From DATIXJ01 sp963714795 (GTDB taxonomy: Bacteria > Bacteroidota > Ignavibacteria > UBA10030 > SZUA-254): 64,000 nucleotides of DNA. The position numbers and the translations under genes are program-made. The stretch is from NCBI GenBank assembly GCA_963714795.1, contig CAVQPS010000007.1, positions 62,001 to 126,000 of the forward strand, read 5' to 3'. Of the stretch, positions 55,079 to 64,000 are shown in pieces. The notes beneath the pieces were generated by a model that saw nothing but the letters and a program-made list of their open reading frames with translations, made no database searches and was not told the origin of the DNA. Each line of letters starts with the position of its first letter. The first letter of the stretch is position 1.

Positions 55079-55819
55079 ATGAAACATATTCTTCTTATCG
55101 GCATTATGCTTGTTCTCGGGCAATGTGAACCTGTCTTTGCTGTTCAAAGTATGCAAACGATTTCAACTTCGAGATTTCATTTGAAGTATGAAAATGGGAT
55201 TTCTTTGCAAGATGTAAAAAAAATCGGGAAGATGTTCGAAAAATCATATACAGATGAAAAAAAGATTTTCAATATATCATTTTCCGGAAAAATGGATGTG
55301 CTCATGTACACTTCGGTGAACCGCTTTAAATCGGAATCGCAGACGAGGGCATTTTCCGACGGTGATTATACGGCGGGAAAGTTCTTTCTCGTTATTCCTC
55401 CGAAAATGAAAGGAGTGGAAGGAATGGAGAATATCGTCGAACGTCTCGTTGTACGTGCAATGCTTGAGCATATTCCGGCGTGTCCTCCGTGGTTTTCCGA
55501 GGCATATTCGTTGTATGCAGGAAATGCCGTAACGCGATTCGGAAAACCGGCACGGTTGACGACATCGAGTTTTTCCGATTTAGGTGAAGATTATGTAAGC
55601 GCCGAGCATGAGAAAGATATTGTCGAATTATATGCGAAACTCGGATTGACCATTCAGTTCCTAGTCGACCGTTTCGGGAAAGAACATGTCGAAGAAGCGA
55701 TAAACCTTTGTAAGACGAATGGAAATATCGCGGATGTGTTTCAAACTGTCTTTAACGAAAAATATTCTGATATCGAAAAGGAGTGGGTAACCGCGTTGCG
55801 GGTTCAGATGAAACAATGA
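55079..55819 (+). CDS. Exported protein resembling an inactive peptidase MA domain
   Basis: A 246-residue protein with a signal peptide (HILLIGIMLVLGQCEPVFA). The body resembles the gluzincin-like peptidase MA fold: an N-terminal STSRFHLKYENG strand, a central helix and a PPWFSEAYSLYAG segment that corresponds to the PxWLxEGxA block of that family. Where active members have HExxH before this block, this protein reads AMLEH, so the zinc-site His and catalytic Glu are missing. It is therefore probably not a protease. It is 7 bp after dtd and overlaps the next gene by 4 bp. Confidence 0.6.
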   Translation: MKHILLIGIMLVLGQCEPVFAVQSMQTISTSRFHLKYENGISLQDVKKIGKMFEKSYTDEKKIFNISFSGKMDVLMYTSVNRFKSESQTRAFSDGDYTAGKFFLVIPPKMKGVEGMENIVERLVVRAMLEHIPACPPWFSEAYSLYAGNAVTRFGKPARLTTSSFSDLGEDYVSAEHEKDIVELYAKLGLTIQFLVDRFGKEHVEEAINLCKTNGNIADVFQTVFNEKYSDIEKEWVTALRVQMKQ

Positions 55820-56730
55820 AATCCCGGAAACCCCGCGTGTTATTTCTCTTCCTGGATGGGGTAGGAATCGGGGGGAAAAAAAATAATCCTTTTTTTGTGG
55901 CGCAACTTCCGACCCTGCGGAAGCTTTTGGGAGGTACAATGCCGTATCACCGTGATAGTCGCCGGATTTCAAACATCGCTTCTCTTGTTCCGCTGAATGC
56001 AACTCTCGGTGTGCCCGGGCTTCCGCAAAGCGGAACGGGGCAAGCGACACTACTGACAGGCATCAATGCGGCACGGATAGTCGGGAGACATTTCGGTCCT
56101 CATCCCTATTCAACTCTTAAACCGCTGATTCGCGAACGGAATATTTTTACCCAACTCCGTCATAAGGGAAAAAAAGTGTTCTTTGCCAACGCGTTTCCGC
56201 AACGGTATTTTGATTACTTCAAATCGCACGAGAGCAGGATTCCGGTTATTGCGTTATCGTGGCTTTCCGCCGGCATGCAGTTGAATACTCATGAATCTCT
56301 TGCAAGCGGGAAGGCGTGTTCGGCTGATATAACCAATGAAGGATGGCCCCGACTCGGTTATCCGCACATGAAAACCGTGACGCCGCAAGAGGCGGGGAGA
56401 CGTTTAATTTCAATGTTGTCCGATTATGATTTTATTCTTTATGAGTATTACTTCACCGACGATGCGGGACATCGTCAGTCGATGCAGGATGCCGTCGGTT
56501 GCCTGGAAAAAATCGACGGTATGCTTGAAGGAATCGTCGATGGTTTCGATCGTGAACACATGCTCTGCATCGTTACGAGCGACCATGGCAATGTCGAAGA
56601 TCTTTCCGTTAAAACACATACCCGCAATCCCGTACCATTGCTTGCATTCGGAAAAGGTCATCGCGAGTTTACGGAATCTGTAAAAAGTCTTACGGATATA
56701 ACACCGGCTCTGCTGAAGTTTATCTCGTAA
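55816..56730 (+). CDS. Alkaline phosphatase superfamily metalloenzyme
   Basis: A 304-residue member of the phosphoglycerate mutase/alkaline phosphatase superfamily. Metal and nucleophile motifs: FLFLDGVGIGG at the start, LPQSGTGQATLLTG with the Ser or Thr nucleophile, YFTDDAGHRQS and VTSDHGNVED. It is shorter than cofactor-independent phosphoglycerate mutase (about 510) and lacks its inserted domain; substrate unknown. The ATG at 55816 overlaps the previous stop (ATGA) and is preferred to the frame start at 55783. Confidence 0.82.
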   Translation: MKSRKPRVLFLFLDGVGIGGKKNNPFFVAQLPTLRKLLGGTMPYHRDSRRISNIASLVPLNATLGVPGLPQSGTGQATLLTGINAARIVGRHFGPHPYSTLKPLIRERNIFTQLRHKGKKVFFANAFPQRYFDYFKSHESRIPVIALSWLSAGMQLNTHESLASGKACSADITNEGWPRLGYPHMKTVTPQEAGRRLISMLSDYDFILYEYYFTDDAGHRQSMQDAVGCLEKIDGMLEGIVDGFDREHMLCIVTSDHGNVEDLSVKTHTRNPVPLLAFGKGHREFTESVKSLTDITPALLKFIS

Positions 56731-56757
56731 ACGTTGTAGAATAGGGAGGGTTTATTT

Positions 56758-59160
56758 GTGTTCGGTCATAGTCCGGCACTGAAAAGCTGTATTCCGCTGA
56801 TCTTCGGATGCATCCTCGGCTGGTATTGTTCGATTCCTCTGGTCATCACATCGGCTGTCGTTGTCATTCTGATATGTATTTCCCTCGTTCTCGTCATTCG
56901 TAAACAAAAAGCATCCGTTCTTTCCGGCGTTCTTTTCATGTTGTTGATGGTGTTTGGCATCTTTAAAATTACGGTGGACGGAAAATATATTTCCGGAAAT
57001 GATATTCGAAAATTTACTTCCGCTCACCGGTCGGTTTCGGTGATGGGAACGATCAGCGATGAATCGCATCGTACCGATCAATCGGTCAAATTCGTCATCC
57101 AATCCGATTCCATTCTGGTCGATGGGATAATGGTGCAGACGCGGGGCGGGGTTCTCGTGAGTGCACAAAAAAATGCTTTTGATTCACTTCTGAATCCTTT
57201 CTTAACATACGGGACTTCGGTTATTCTGACAGGAACATTGATGCCGATTGTGCCGGTACGAAATCCGGGCGAGTTCGATATTCAACGGTATCTTTTCCTG
57301 AATGATATCGATGCCCGATTTTATCTCGATTCAATTACGATTCGACCCAATCGTTCACGCGGAATTCTTGGAGGATTTGTTTATCCTGTCAGGCGGTCAA
57401 TCGCCCGGCGAATCGACCGGCTTATCGGCGGCGATGAAGGAAATTTTCTGAAAGGATTGGTTGTCGGAGAACGAAGCGAGATCGATGCTATGACACGTTC
57501 GGCATTTGTGAATGCCGGTGTTATGCATGTTCTTGCCGTTTCCGGTTTACACGTCGGTATCGTTGTATTTATGCTCTTGATATTTTTTCAGGTGCTTCGC
57601 ATTCCCGAGAAAATATCATTCTCACTGATTTGCTGTTGCCTTGTCTATTATGTATTCCTGACCGGAAGTTCGCCCTCCGTTTCACGATCGGCAATCATGG
57701 CGATTATATTCCTTGGAGGAAGAATTCTTGAACGGAAACGCAATATATACAATACGCTGGCAACGTGTGCCCTGGTATTGTTGATGGTGGATGCACGACA
57801 GCTATTTCAAGCAGGTTTTCAGCTTTCCTTCGCGGCTGTATTTTCTATCATATTCTTCTATCCGAAAATATACAATCTTAAAAACGTACTTCCGGAAAAT
57901 CTTGGAAAAAATAAACTGATCATTGGCGCGTTTGCCATTGCAAGTATATCGGTTGCGGCATCGCTCGGGACTCTGCCGTTTTCCGCGGCATACTTTGGAA
58001 AAATATCCTTTATTGGTATTATCGCGAACATCGTTATCGTTCCGGTATCGAATCTGGTTCTGGGTCTTGGAATGGTAGCCGTTGCATGTTCGTATTTCTC
58101 GGCCTGGGTCGCTTCGGCGTACGCGGCATCGACGGTAGTTCTGACGAACGGTTTTTTGTGGTCAGTAAAATTTTTCGGAACGTTACCGTACGCCGCAATC
58201 GAAATTCATCTTTCATTGATTTTGTCGATTTGTTTTTATTGCATTGTTTTCGCTTTCATGTTTTTGATGAAAAAAGAATCCCGAAAATACTCTATGATGA
58301 TGTTATTGCTGGGAAGCAATCTTATCGTTTATAGTGAAGGTATTTTTTCGTTGCCGTCAAGAAACCTCCGTGTGGCTTTTTTGGATGTTGGACAGGGAGA
58401 TGCCATTGTCGTAGAATTTCCCGACGGAAAAACTCTGCTTCTGGATGCCGGACCGAGAACCGTCAGTTACGACGCGGGATCGTTTGCCGTTATTCCGTTT
58501 CTTCGCTGGAGTGGAATTCGTTCTCTCGACTATATCGTGCTCAGCCATCCGCATAGCGATCACTTGGGCGGTATTCCGGCAGTTCTTCATGAATTTTCCA
58601 TTGGCAAAATAATCGAAGCCGGTTCGACGACCCAATCGGCATTGTTCGATGAATATCATCATCTTATCGATACACTTCATTTGAACCGTTGCATTGTTCA
58701 TGCCGGGATGCGAATTGCTGAAGATTCCCTGTGGCGGTGTTACGTCGTGCATCCATCGTTTGAATTCATTCCGCAAAAAAATCGGCCGGCATCGAATCTC
58801 AATAACGAATCCGTTGTTCTGAAAATTGTATATGGCGCAACCACGGTATTGCTTGAAGGTGACGCCGAACGGGATGCAGAATCGCGCATCCGGCAACTCT
58901 ACGGCACATTTCTCAAATCGGATCTCCTGAAAGTCGGACACCACGGAAGCAGAACCAGCAGCAGTCCTCCAATGATTGAATGTATCGATCCGCGGGAGGC
59001 GGTTATATCTGTCGGTGCACATAATAAATTTCACCATCCCTCACCGATTACGCTGAATCTCTTTAAAAGCCGGCACTGTCATTATTATCGTACCGACGAA
59101 GAAGGCGCCGTTCTGTTTGAATCCGACGGAACCGCATGGCATCGTGTGGATTGGCGCTGA
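56758..59160 (+). CDS. comEC: ComEC/Rec2 competence channel protein
   Basis: An 800-residue membrane protein for DNA uptake across the inner membrane. Order: N-terminal helices and a DUF4131-type OB-like region, the Competence domain (GDEGNFLKGLVVGERSEID, VLAVSGLHVGIVVFMLL, SPSVSRSAIMAII) and a C-terminal metallo-beta-lactamase-like domain (FLDVGQGDAIVVEFPDG, LSHPHSDHLGGIPAVL, LKVGHHGSRTSSSP). All three parts are present, as in full-length ComEC. The start is GTG 56758 behind AGGGAGGG. The other competence genes are not in the window. Confidence 0.93.
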   Translation: MFGHSPALKSCIPLIFGCILGWYCSIPLVITSAVVVILICISLVLVIRKQKASVLSGVLFMLLMVFGIFKITVDGKYISGNDIRKFTSAHRSVSVMGTISDESHRTDQSVKFVIQSDSILVDGIMVQTRGGVLVSAQKNAFDSLLNPFLTYGTSVILTGTLMPIVPVRNPGEFDIQRYLFLNDIDARFYLDSITIRPNRSRGILGGFVYPVRRSIARRIDRLIGGDEGNFLKGLVVGERSEIDAMTRSAFVNAGVMHVLAVSGLHVGIVVFMLLIFFQVLRIPEKISFSLICCCLVYYVFLTGSSPSVSRSAIMAIIFLGGRILERKRNIYNTLATCALVLLMVDARQLFQAGFQLSFAAVFSIIFFYPKIYNLKNVLPENLGKNKLIIGAFAIASISVAASLGTLPFSAAYFGKISFIGIIANIVIVPVSNLVLGLGMVAVACSYFSAWVASAYAASTVVLTNGFLWSVKFFGTLPYAAIEIHLSLILSICFYCIVFAFMFLMKKESRKYSMMMLLLGSNLIVYSEGIFSLPSRNLRVAFLDVGQGDAIVVEFPDGKTLLLDAGPRTVSYDAGSFAVIPFLRWSGIRSLDYIVLSHPHSDHLGGIPAVLHEFSIGKIIEAGSTTQSALFDEYHHLIDTLHLNRCIVHAGMRIAEDSLWRCYVVHPSFEFIPQKNRPASNLNNESVVLKIVYGATTVLLEGDAERDAESRIRQLYGTFLKSDLLKVGHHGSRTSSSPPMIECIDPREAVISVGAHNKFHHPSPITLNLFKSRHCHYYRTDEEGAVLFESDGTAWHRVDWR

Positions 59161-59220
59161 CCTTGAATCTCATCGTCACAATCGCTATTTTGCACTTCTG
59201 TTCAACATTTGAGAATCATT

Positions 59221-60828
59221 ATGGAAAATCAAAACAGCCGGATTCCTTCAGATCCGGCTTCTCGTGATCGAAAAACGAAATTTGAAACGAGTTCCGGGAT
59301 TCCGATCGACCGGTGTTATTTTTCATCCGATCATCCTCATGATCTTGGAAAACCGGGGGAATATCCGTTTACTCGTGGAGTATATCCAACGATGTACCGG
59401 GGGCGTTTATGGACCATGAGACAATATGCTGGGTTTGCTTCGGCGGAGGAATCCAATAAACGGTACCGGTATCTGCTTGCAAACGGAACGTCGGGACTTT
59501 CGGTTGCATTCGATCTTCCCACACAAATGGGATACGATTCAGATGATCCGATGGCGGCCGGTGAGGTAGGGAAAGTCGGTGTTGCGATCGATTCACTGGA
59601 GGATATGGAGATCTTGTTTGATTCCATTCCTCTGGAATCGATTTCCACATCGATGACGATCAATGCAACGGCGGCGATTCTTTTGTGTATGTATGTGGCG
59701 ATTGCCAGGAAACAAGGCGTGCAGATCAAGAATCTTTCCGGGACGATTCAGAACGATATTTTAAAGGAATACATTGCGCGCGGAACATACATTTATCCTC
59801 CGGCACCATCCATGAGAATTGTGACGGATATTTTCCGGTGGTGCCGGACAGAACTCCCGCGATGGAATACAATTTCTATCAGCGGCTATCATATTCGGGA
59901 AGCGGGAGCAACCGCAGTGCAGGAATTAGCATTTACACTGTCGAACGGCATTGCATACGTTCAGGCAGCGGTTGATGCCGGTTTACATGTTGATTCGTTC
60001 GGGTCGCAATTGTCGTTCTTTTTTAATGCCCATAATGATTTTTTTGAAGAGATTGCAAAATTCCGGGCAGCGCGAAGAATGTGGGCGAAAATAATGAAAG
60101 ATCGGTTCGGAGCAAAAAGTCAGGACGCGATGAAATTACGGTTTCATGTTCAAACCGGTGGATCGACATTGACGGCGCAGCAAATCGATAATAATGTCGT
60201 TCGTGTGACAGTTCAGGCTCTTGGTGCGGTACTCGGCGGCTGTCAATCATTACATACCAATAGTCGCGACGAAGCACTTTCCTTACCGGCCGAGGATGCA
60301 GCCAGACTTGCACTGCGAACACAACAGGTAATCGCTCATGAATCGGGTGTCGCCGATACTGTCGATCCCCTCGGAGGATCGTATTATATTGAATCCCTGA
60401 CGGATCAACTGGAAGCCAAAGCACAGGAATACATCCGGAAGATCGACGACATCGGCGGTGCCGTCAAGGCAATCGAACAGCAATTTTATCAACAGGCAAT
60501 TACCGATAGTGCATACGAATACCAGAAAGCAATCGAGCGCAAAGAGAAAATTATCGTCGGTGTTAACGAATTTACTCTCAAAGATACCGCACGATCTTCT
60601 GTTCTGAGTATCGAGGACAATGTACAGGCCGCACAATGCCGGCGACTTCAACAGCTTCGTCAGCGGAGAAATAATGATCGTGTCATCCCGGCACTGACGG
60701 AACTCAAACGAGTTGCAGCATGTACGGAAAACATTGTACCTGCAATTTTGCAGTGCGTTGAATCCTATTCAACTCTGGGTGAGATCTCGAATGCTTTGCG
60801 TGACGTCTGGGGGGAATATCAGCCGTAA
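59221..60828 (+). CDS. Methylmalonyl-CoA mutase, catalytic domain without B12-binding domain
   Basis: A 535-residue TIM-barrel subunit of the acyl-CoA mutase family: MYRGRLWTMRQYAGFASAEE, GLSVAFDLPTQMGYDSDD, ISISGYHIREAGATAVQE and QTGGSTLTAQQ match. The Tyr in RQYAGF is the residue associated with methylmalonyl-CoA rather than isobutyryl-CoA use. The protein ends after the barrel, so the cobalamin-binding domain must be a separate subunit encoded elsewhere. Reaction: interconversion of methylmalonyl-CoA and succinyl-CoA in propionate metabolism. ATG 59221 is preferred over 59209. It is the last gene of the plus-strand run. Confidence 0.9.
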   Translation: MENQNSRIPSDPASRDRKTKFETSSGIPIDRCYFSSDHPHDLGKPGEYPFTRGVYPTMYRGRLWTMRQYAGFASAEESNKRYRYLLANGTSGLSVAFDLPTQMGYDSDDPMAAGEVGKVGVAIDSLEDMEILFDSIPLESISTSMTINATAAILLCMYVAIARKQGVQIKNLSGTIQNDILKEYIARGTYIYPPAPSMRIVTDIFRWCRTELPRWNTISISGYHIREAGATAVQELAFTLSNGIAYVQAAVDAGLHVDSFGSQLSFFFNAHNDFFEEIAKFRAARRMWAKIMKDRFGAKSQDAMKLRFHVQTGGSTLTAQQIDNNVVRVTVQALGAVLGGCQSLHTNSRDEALSLPAEDAARLALRTQQVIAHESGVADTVDPLGGSYYIESLTDQLEAKAQEYIRKIDDIGGAVKAIEQQFYQQAITDSAYEYQKAIERKEKIIVGVNEFTLKDTARSSVLSIEDNVQAAQCRRLQQLRQRRNNDRVIPALTELKRVAACTENIVPAILQCVESYSTLGEISNALRDVWGEYQP

Positions 60829-60861
60829 TCAAACCCGGTACATGGCTTATACTTGAGTCAT

Positions 60862-61326
60862 TTACAAAATCGGTGTGCGGGCGTTTCCTTTTCCGCGGTC
60901 ATTTGATGGGCGGTCCAGTTTTATCTTGCTATCGGATGATGGAGGAATGGAAGAACGTTTCATTTCGGGAGTAGTAAGATAACGGATCCATTCTTTCAAA
61001 AATGAAACCGGTTTTCCCTTGCGGACGAAACCGTCCAGGCGAAAATTTTGAACTGCACCCATCGTGTAATCATCATCAAAGGCGGAAACAAAGAGAAATG
61101 GAATTTGTTCGAATTTTTTAATGGAACGAACGGTTTTGTGGAACTTAATTCCGTCCATGACCGGCATATAAATATCCGACACAACGATGTCAACGGGTTC
61201 ATCGTGCAAAATGTCGATTGCGGTACTGCCGTTTTCCGCTTCAAAGACGGTCCAGCGTTCCTCTTCCAAAGCGTGCTTTATAAGCATTCTGTATGAAGAT
61301 TCGTCGTCGACGAGAAGAATATTCAT
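60862..61326 (-). CDS. Stand-alone receiver-domain protein
   Basis: A 154-residue response regulator without output domain: LLVDDESSYRML, phospho-Asp in IVVSDIYMPVMDG, Ser in FVSAFDD and Lys in VRKGKPVS, followed by a 30-residue basic tail (SKIKLDRPSNDRGKGN). It is convergent with the mutase gene and divergent from the OmpA gene; no kinase is adjacent. Confidence 0.85.
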   Translation of the reverse strand: MNILLVDDESSYRMLIKHALEEERWTVFEAENGSTAIDILHDEPVDIVVSDIYMPVMDGIKFHKTVRSIKKFEQIPFLFVSAFDDDYTMGAVQNFRLDGFVRKGKPVSFLKEWIRYLTTPEMKRSSIPPSSDSKIKLDRPSNDRGKGNARTPIL

Positions 61327-61641
61327 GCTCCCGTTCCTCTGAAAAACTCTAAAATGGGCTTAGTTTTGATTAATTAAATATACGAAATTCTCTCGAAAGA
61401 GTCATATTGAAATAGGGTGCTTCCGGTTTGGGATTTTCCCAAAAAATTGTTATTTTGATACCGTTTCTCCCAAGGTGCCGGATTCATTTCTGAAATACCG
61501 GAGATCGAACGAAGCGTTTTCATCTGTCAAGCGGGAAATGTTCTGTTGTTTTTTTGACGGTCTTTTTCAATATTCATAACAGATTCAATGGAAGAGAATT
61601 CAAAAAAGTTTTATCATCACAATTTCAAGAGGAAATCAGCA
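61327..61641. other. Divergent spacer before the OmpA gene
   Basis: Contains a weak plus-strand promoter candidate, TTGACG (61554-61559), 17-bp spacer, TAACAG (61577-61582), which would give a leader of about 50 nt. The ORF start at 61588 is not used. Confidence 0.35.
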
Positions 61642-63075
61642 ATGCGAATAATTGGTTCTGTTTTTTTTCTGACGGCAGTTTTGTACGCACTGTCTCCCGC
61701 CCAGTTTGTCGATCAAGGACTCGGACTCGGTGTTTCGTTCGGCGGGACATTCGGTCAAACTGAAATACAAGATCAAAAAGTGGAATTTCTCGGTCGGGCT
61801 TTTCTTCGATATGGATTGATCGACCACGTACAAATCGAGGCAGGCGGCGGTCTTGGAAAAGTGAGCGGCGCGGAATATCGTTCATTTATCGCCCCCGTCG
61901 ATCTCCGTTTGCTTGTGAGCCCGTTATCCTCCGATCAATGGAATCCGTATGTCTATGGAGGAATTGGAAATCTTTACTACGATCAGGAAGAATTTCCGGT
62001 AACGCAGATTCATCCGAACCAAAGCGGATGGACGAGCTTGATTCCGCTCGGTGTCGGGTTGCAGTATCTTCTGAACGATAAAGTTGTCGCTGAAGCAACA
62101 GCGGGTTACAATATTACCGGTACAGATCAGATTAAAGGCGGTTCGATTGACGGCGTCGATGATAAGTATTGGAGTTTTTCACTCGGTTTAACAGTGATCG
62201 GTGAAAGCGGATCAGCCGATCCCGATCATGATGGGTTGTCTAACTCCGAAGAGAAACAGCTCGGTACCGATCCTCATAATCCCGATACTGACGGTGACGG
62301 AATAAGCGATGGTGACGAAGTTTTGAAGTACCACACGAATCCGTTGAAAAAGGATTCCGACGGAGACGGCTTGAGTGATTATGATGAGATTTTTAAATAC
62401 CACACCGATCCGAATAAAGCGGATACCGATGGCGACGGTATCAGCGACGGTGATGAGGTTTTGAAGTATCATACCGATCCTTTAAAAGTCGATACTGATG
62501 GAGACGGTTTGAGCGATTATGATGAAATTTTCAAATATCATACCGATCCTCTGAAAGTCGATACCGACGGAGACGGTTTGAGCGACTACGATGAAATTTT
62601 CAAATATCACACCGATCCGAATAAATTCGATACCGATCATGGCGGAGTTGGCGATGGCGACGAGATAAAGAACGGTACGAATCCTCTCGATTCAACTGAT
62701 GATATCAAAAAAGAAGAAATTAAAGTTGAGGTTGGTCAGGCGATCGTTCTCAACGGCATAGTTTTCGAATCCGGGAAAGCGGATATTCAAGCACAGTCCG
62801 ATTCTGTTTTGGAAAAAGCCTACAACACGCTCAAACAAAATCCCGGCATTGTTGTTGAAATCCGGGGCTATACGGATAATTCCGGAAACAAAAAGAAGAA
62901 CATGAAACTATCGCTTGATCGTGCCGAATCGGTGAAAAGTTATCTCACCAATAAAGGCATTTCTGCGGATAGAGTTATGACGAAAGGTTTCGGTTCCGAC
63001 AATCCCGTTGCTTCCAATTCAACAAAAGAAGGACGTCAGCAAAACAGAAGGATCGAGTTCTTTAGAGTAAAATAA
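61642..63075 (+). CDS. OmpA-family protein with thrombospondin type 3 repeats
   Basis: A protein of about 477 residues. The frame begins at 61588, but ATG 61642 follows GAGGAAATCAGCA and starts the signal peptide (MRIIGSVFFLTAVLYALSPAQ). Residues 20-190 form a membrane beta-barrel; about 195-350 is a calcium-binding TSP3 stretch with five 23-residue repeats (DTDGDGLSDYDEIFKYHTDP); the last 110 residues are a peptidoglycan-binding OmpA domain (VFESGKADIQAQS, VEIRGYTDNSGNKKKN, LSLDRAESVKSYL, NRRIEFFRVK). It would tie the outer membrane to the cell wall through a rigid calcium-loaded spacer. Confidence 0.92.
   Translation: MRIIGSVFFLTAVLYALSPAQFVDQGLGLGVSFGGTFGQTEIQDQKVEFLGRAFLRYGLIDHVQIEAGGGLGKVSGAEYRSFIAPVDLRLLVSPLSSDQWNPYVYGGIGNLYYDQEEFPVTQIHPNQSGWTSLIPLGVGLQYLLNDKVVAEATAGYNITGTDQIKGGSIDGVDDKYWSFSLGLTVIGESGSADPDHDGLSNSEEKQLGTDPHNPDTDGDGISDGDEVLKYHTNPLKKDSDGDGLSDYDEIFKYHTDPNKADTDGDGISDGDEVLKYHTDPLKVDTDGDGLSDYDEIFKYHTDPLKVDTDGDGLSDYDEIFKYHTDPNKFDTDHGGVGDGDEIKNGTNPLDSTDDIKKEEIKVEVGQAIVLNGIVFESGKADIQAQSDSVLEKAYNTLKQNPGIVVEIRGYTDNSGNKKKNMKLSLDRAESVKSYLTNKGISADRVMTKGFGSDNPVASNSTKEGRQQNRRIEFFRVK
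62284..62628 (+). repeat. Five 69-bp TSP3 repeats in the OmpA gene
   Basis: Five in-frame units of 69 bp (23 residues) with the DxDGDGxSDxDE calcium-binding core; two alternate types (GISDGDEVLKYHT and GLSDYDEIFKYHT). The two most similar units are adjacent (62491-62628), suggesting recent duplication. Confidence 0.85.
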
Positions 63076-63101
63076 TTTTTATCGGTGACCGTTTGTTTTT
63101 C

Positions 63102-63136
63102 AAAAGCCCTCGCGATGTGTGAGGGCTTTTTTATTT
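63102..63136. terminator. Bidirectional terminator between ompA-like and nth
   Basis: 10-bp stem AAAAGCCCTC/GAGGGCTTTT with a 9-nt loop and T-tracts in both directions; serves the two convergent genes. Confidence 0.9.
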
Positions 63137-63814
63137 TTGCAGATGGAAAACCTTGTCGGCAGAAGGGCAGTACCGGCGGAGAGGACATTCAGGGCATGCC
63201 GGCTTGCGGGCGGAACAGACTGCCCGTCCGTGAAAAATAAGAAGATGGGAAAATGGAATCCAGTACTTTTTCGGAACGATTTCGATTAAATCTTGTTCGA
63301 CCCGTTCCGGATTTGTTTCTGTTGTGAAATGAAGGCGCTGGGATATTCGCCGGACGTGCGTGTCGACCACGATGCCTTCCGCTTTACCAAAACTGCTTCC
63401 CAGAACCACATTGGCAGTCTTCCTGCCGACTCCCGGTAACGTAATAAGTTCTTCCAAAGAATCAGGAACTTTCCCGCCGTAATTTTTCAGCAACCCTCTG
63501 CAGCATCCGATAATATTTTTTGCTTTGGCATGATAAAAACCGGTGGAATGGATGATCCGCTCTAGCTCTTTGATATCGGCATTTGCATAATCCTGGACGG
63601 TCCGGTATCGTTGAAACAGATCTTTCGTGACGATATTCACTTGCTGGTCGGTGCATTGAGCGGAAAGTATCGTTGCAATGAGCAATTCGAGGGGAGAAGA
63701 ATGTCCGAGAGCTGTTTGAGCTTCCGGATATGTTGTTAACAGGATATCAATGACCTTTTTGGTCCGTTGCTTCAAAGAGGTCGCAGCAGCTTTTTTCTTT
63801 GCCGGAGAAGTCAT
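63131..63814 (-). CDS. nth: Endonuclease III
   Basis: A 227-residue DNA glycosylase/AP lyase for oxidised pyrimidines. Catalytic Lys in LPGVGRKTANVVLG, catalytic Asp in VVDTHVRRISQRL, and the C-terminal [4Fe-4S] motif C-x6-C-x2-C-x5-C (CSARKPACPECPLRRYC) are intact. The N-terminal 20 residues are a basic extension. Its start codon shares one base with the stop of the upstream partial gene (TAATG), so the two are probably coupled. Confidence 0.95.
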   Translation of the reverse strand: MTSPAKKKAAATSLKQRTKKVIDILLTTYPEAQTALGHSSPLELLIATILSAQCTDQQVNIVTKDLFQRYRTVQDYANADIKELERIIHSTGFYHAKAKNIIGCCRGLLKNYGGKVPDSLEELITLPGVGRKTANVVLGSSFGKAEGIVVDTHVRRISQRLHFTTETNPERVEQDLIEIVPKKYWIPFSHLLIFHGRAVCSARKPACPECPLRRYCPSADKVFHLQK

Positions 63815-64000
63815 TATTCGATTCGGGCATCTCCGAAAACTTTACTCAGGGAAATTCGCAAACGCCGGGTTTGCGTCGAATACGACGCCGAACTCATCTG
63901 GACATCGGTTGAAAAGCCGCTTTTCCGTTGACCGAGAATTGTCAGGTTGCCAAAAACCGAACTTGCTGAAATGGCAATGGCAGCATCTTTCTGAATGGTA
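63814..64000 (-). CDS. C-terminal fragment of an unidentified protein
   Basis: Open on the minus strand from the right edge to a TAA at 63814-63816; 61 residues are visible (for example AIAISASSVFGNLTILG and LRISLSKVFGDARIE). The beta-rich, repetitive pattern with VFGNLTI and VFGDARI resembles the C-terminus of LiaF-like or DUF4097-type adhesin proteins, but this is a weak match. The stop overlaps the nth start. Confidence 0.55.
   Translation of the reverse strand, partial: TIQKDAAIAISASSVFGNLTILGQRKSGFSTDVQMSSASYSTQTRRLRISLSKVFGDARIE

Overview
The window looks like chromosomal DNA of a free-living, Gram-negative, partly anaerobic bacterium of the FCB group (Bacteroidota, Chlorobiota or Ignavibacteriota-like). 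The reasons are three large surface proteins ending in type IX secretion (T9SS) type A sorting tails, two TonB-dependent receptors, an OmpA/TSP3 porin, a GWxTD-domain protein, LpxL-like and heptosyltransferase envelope genes, and a multimeric [FeFe] hydrogenase. The lineage is an inference; no rRNA or marker phylogeny is available here.

Layout. 0-6.5 kb (+): the 3' end of a T9SS protein, then a run of envelope and housekeeping genes (YjbQ family, GWxTD, LpxL-like acyltransferase, GT9 heptosyltransferase, TsaC). 6.6-12.1 kb (-): hydC-hydB-hydA operon in which HydB carries a complete GltD/NfnB-like flavoprotein module in place of the usual C-terminal ferredoxin domain. 12.2-14.6 kb (-): TonB-dependent receptor. 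15.0-25.7 kb (+): a dense signalling array (NtrC-type sigma-54 activator, three stand-alone receiver proteins, a PAS histidine kinase, a large hybrid kinase, a TetR regulator) wrapped around a T9SS surface protein. Two identically built control regions (a pair of GTTCCA-type palindromes 18 bp apart, then 98 bp to a -24/-12 element) precede the genes at 16658 and 17321. 25.7-26.4 kb: a gene-free stretch with a promoter, hairpins and a terminator, possibly a small RNA. 26.4-35.1 kb (+): a giant T9SS protein of about 2,900 residues with 18 near-identical 93-residue Ig-like repeats; two compensating indels interrupt its frame locally.

35.2-46.3 kb is an accessory stretch: HTH remnant, two YncE-type beta-propeller proteins (one fused to a phosphoesterase), a second TonB receptor, a split ModE system (separate molbindin and HTH protein) next to a ModE-like operator in front of a porin, and an exported MEMO-like protein. 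46.6-63.8 kb returns to core genes: tRNA-Arg(CCG), a TPR protein, a MATE exporter, a SpoIIE/STAS/anti-sigma partner-switching module (the second phosphatase is frameshifted), prmC, dtd, a degenerate peptidase-like protein, an alkaline phosphatase superfamily enzyme, comEC, methylmalonyl-CoA mutase, a receiver protein, OmpA and nth. A partial gene runs off the right edge.

The most interesting parts are the hydrogenase-transhydrogenase fusion, the duplicated sigma-54 control architecture tied to a surface protein, an unnamed domain shared by all three T9SS proteins, and the split ModE circuit.
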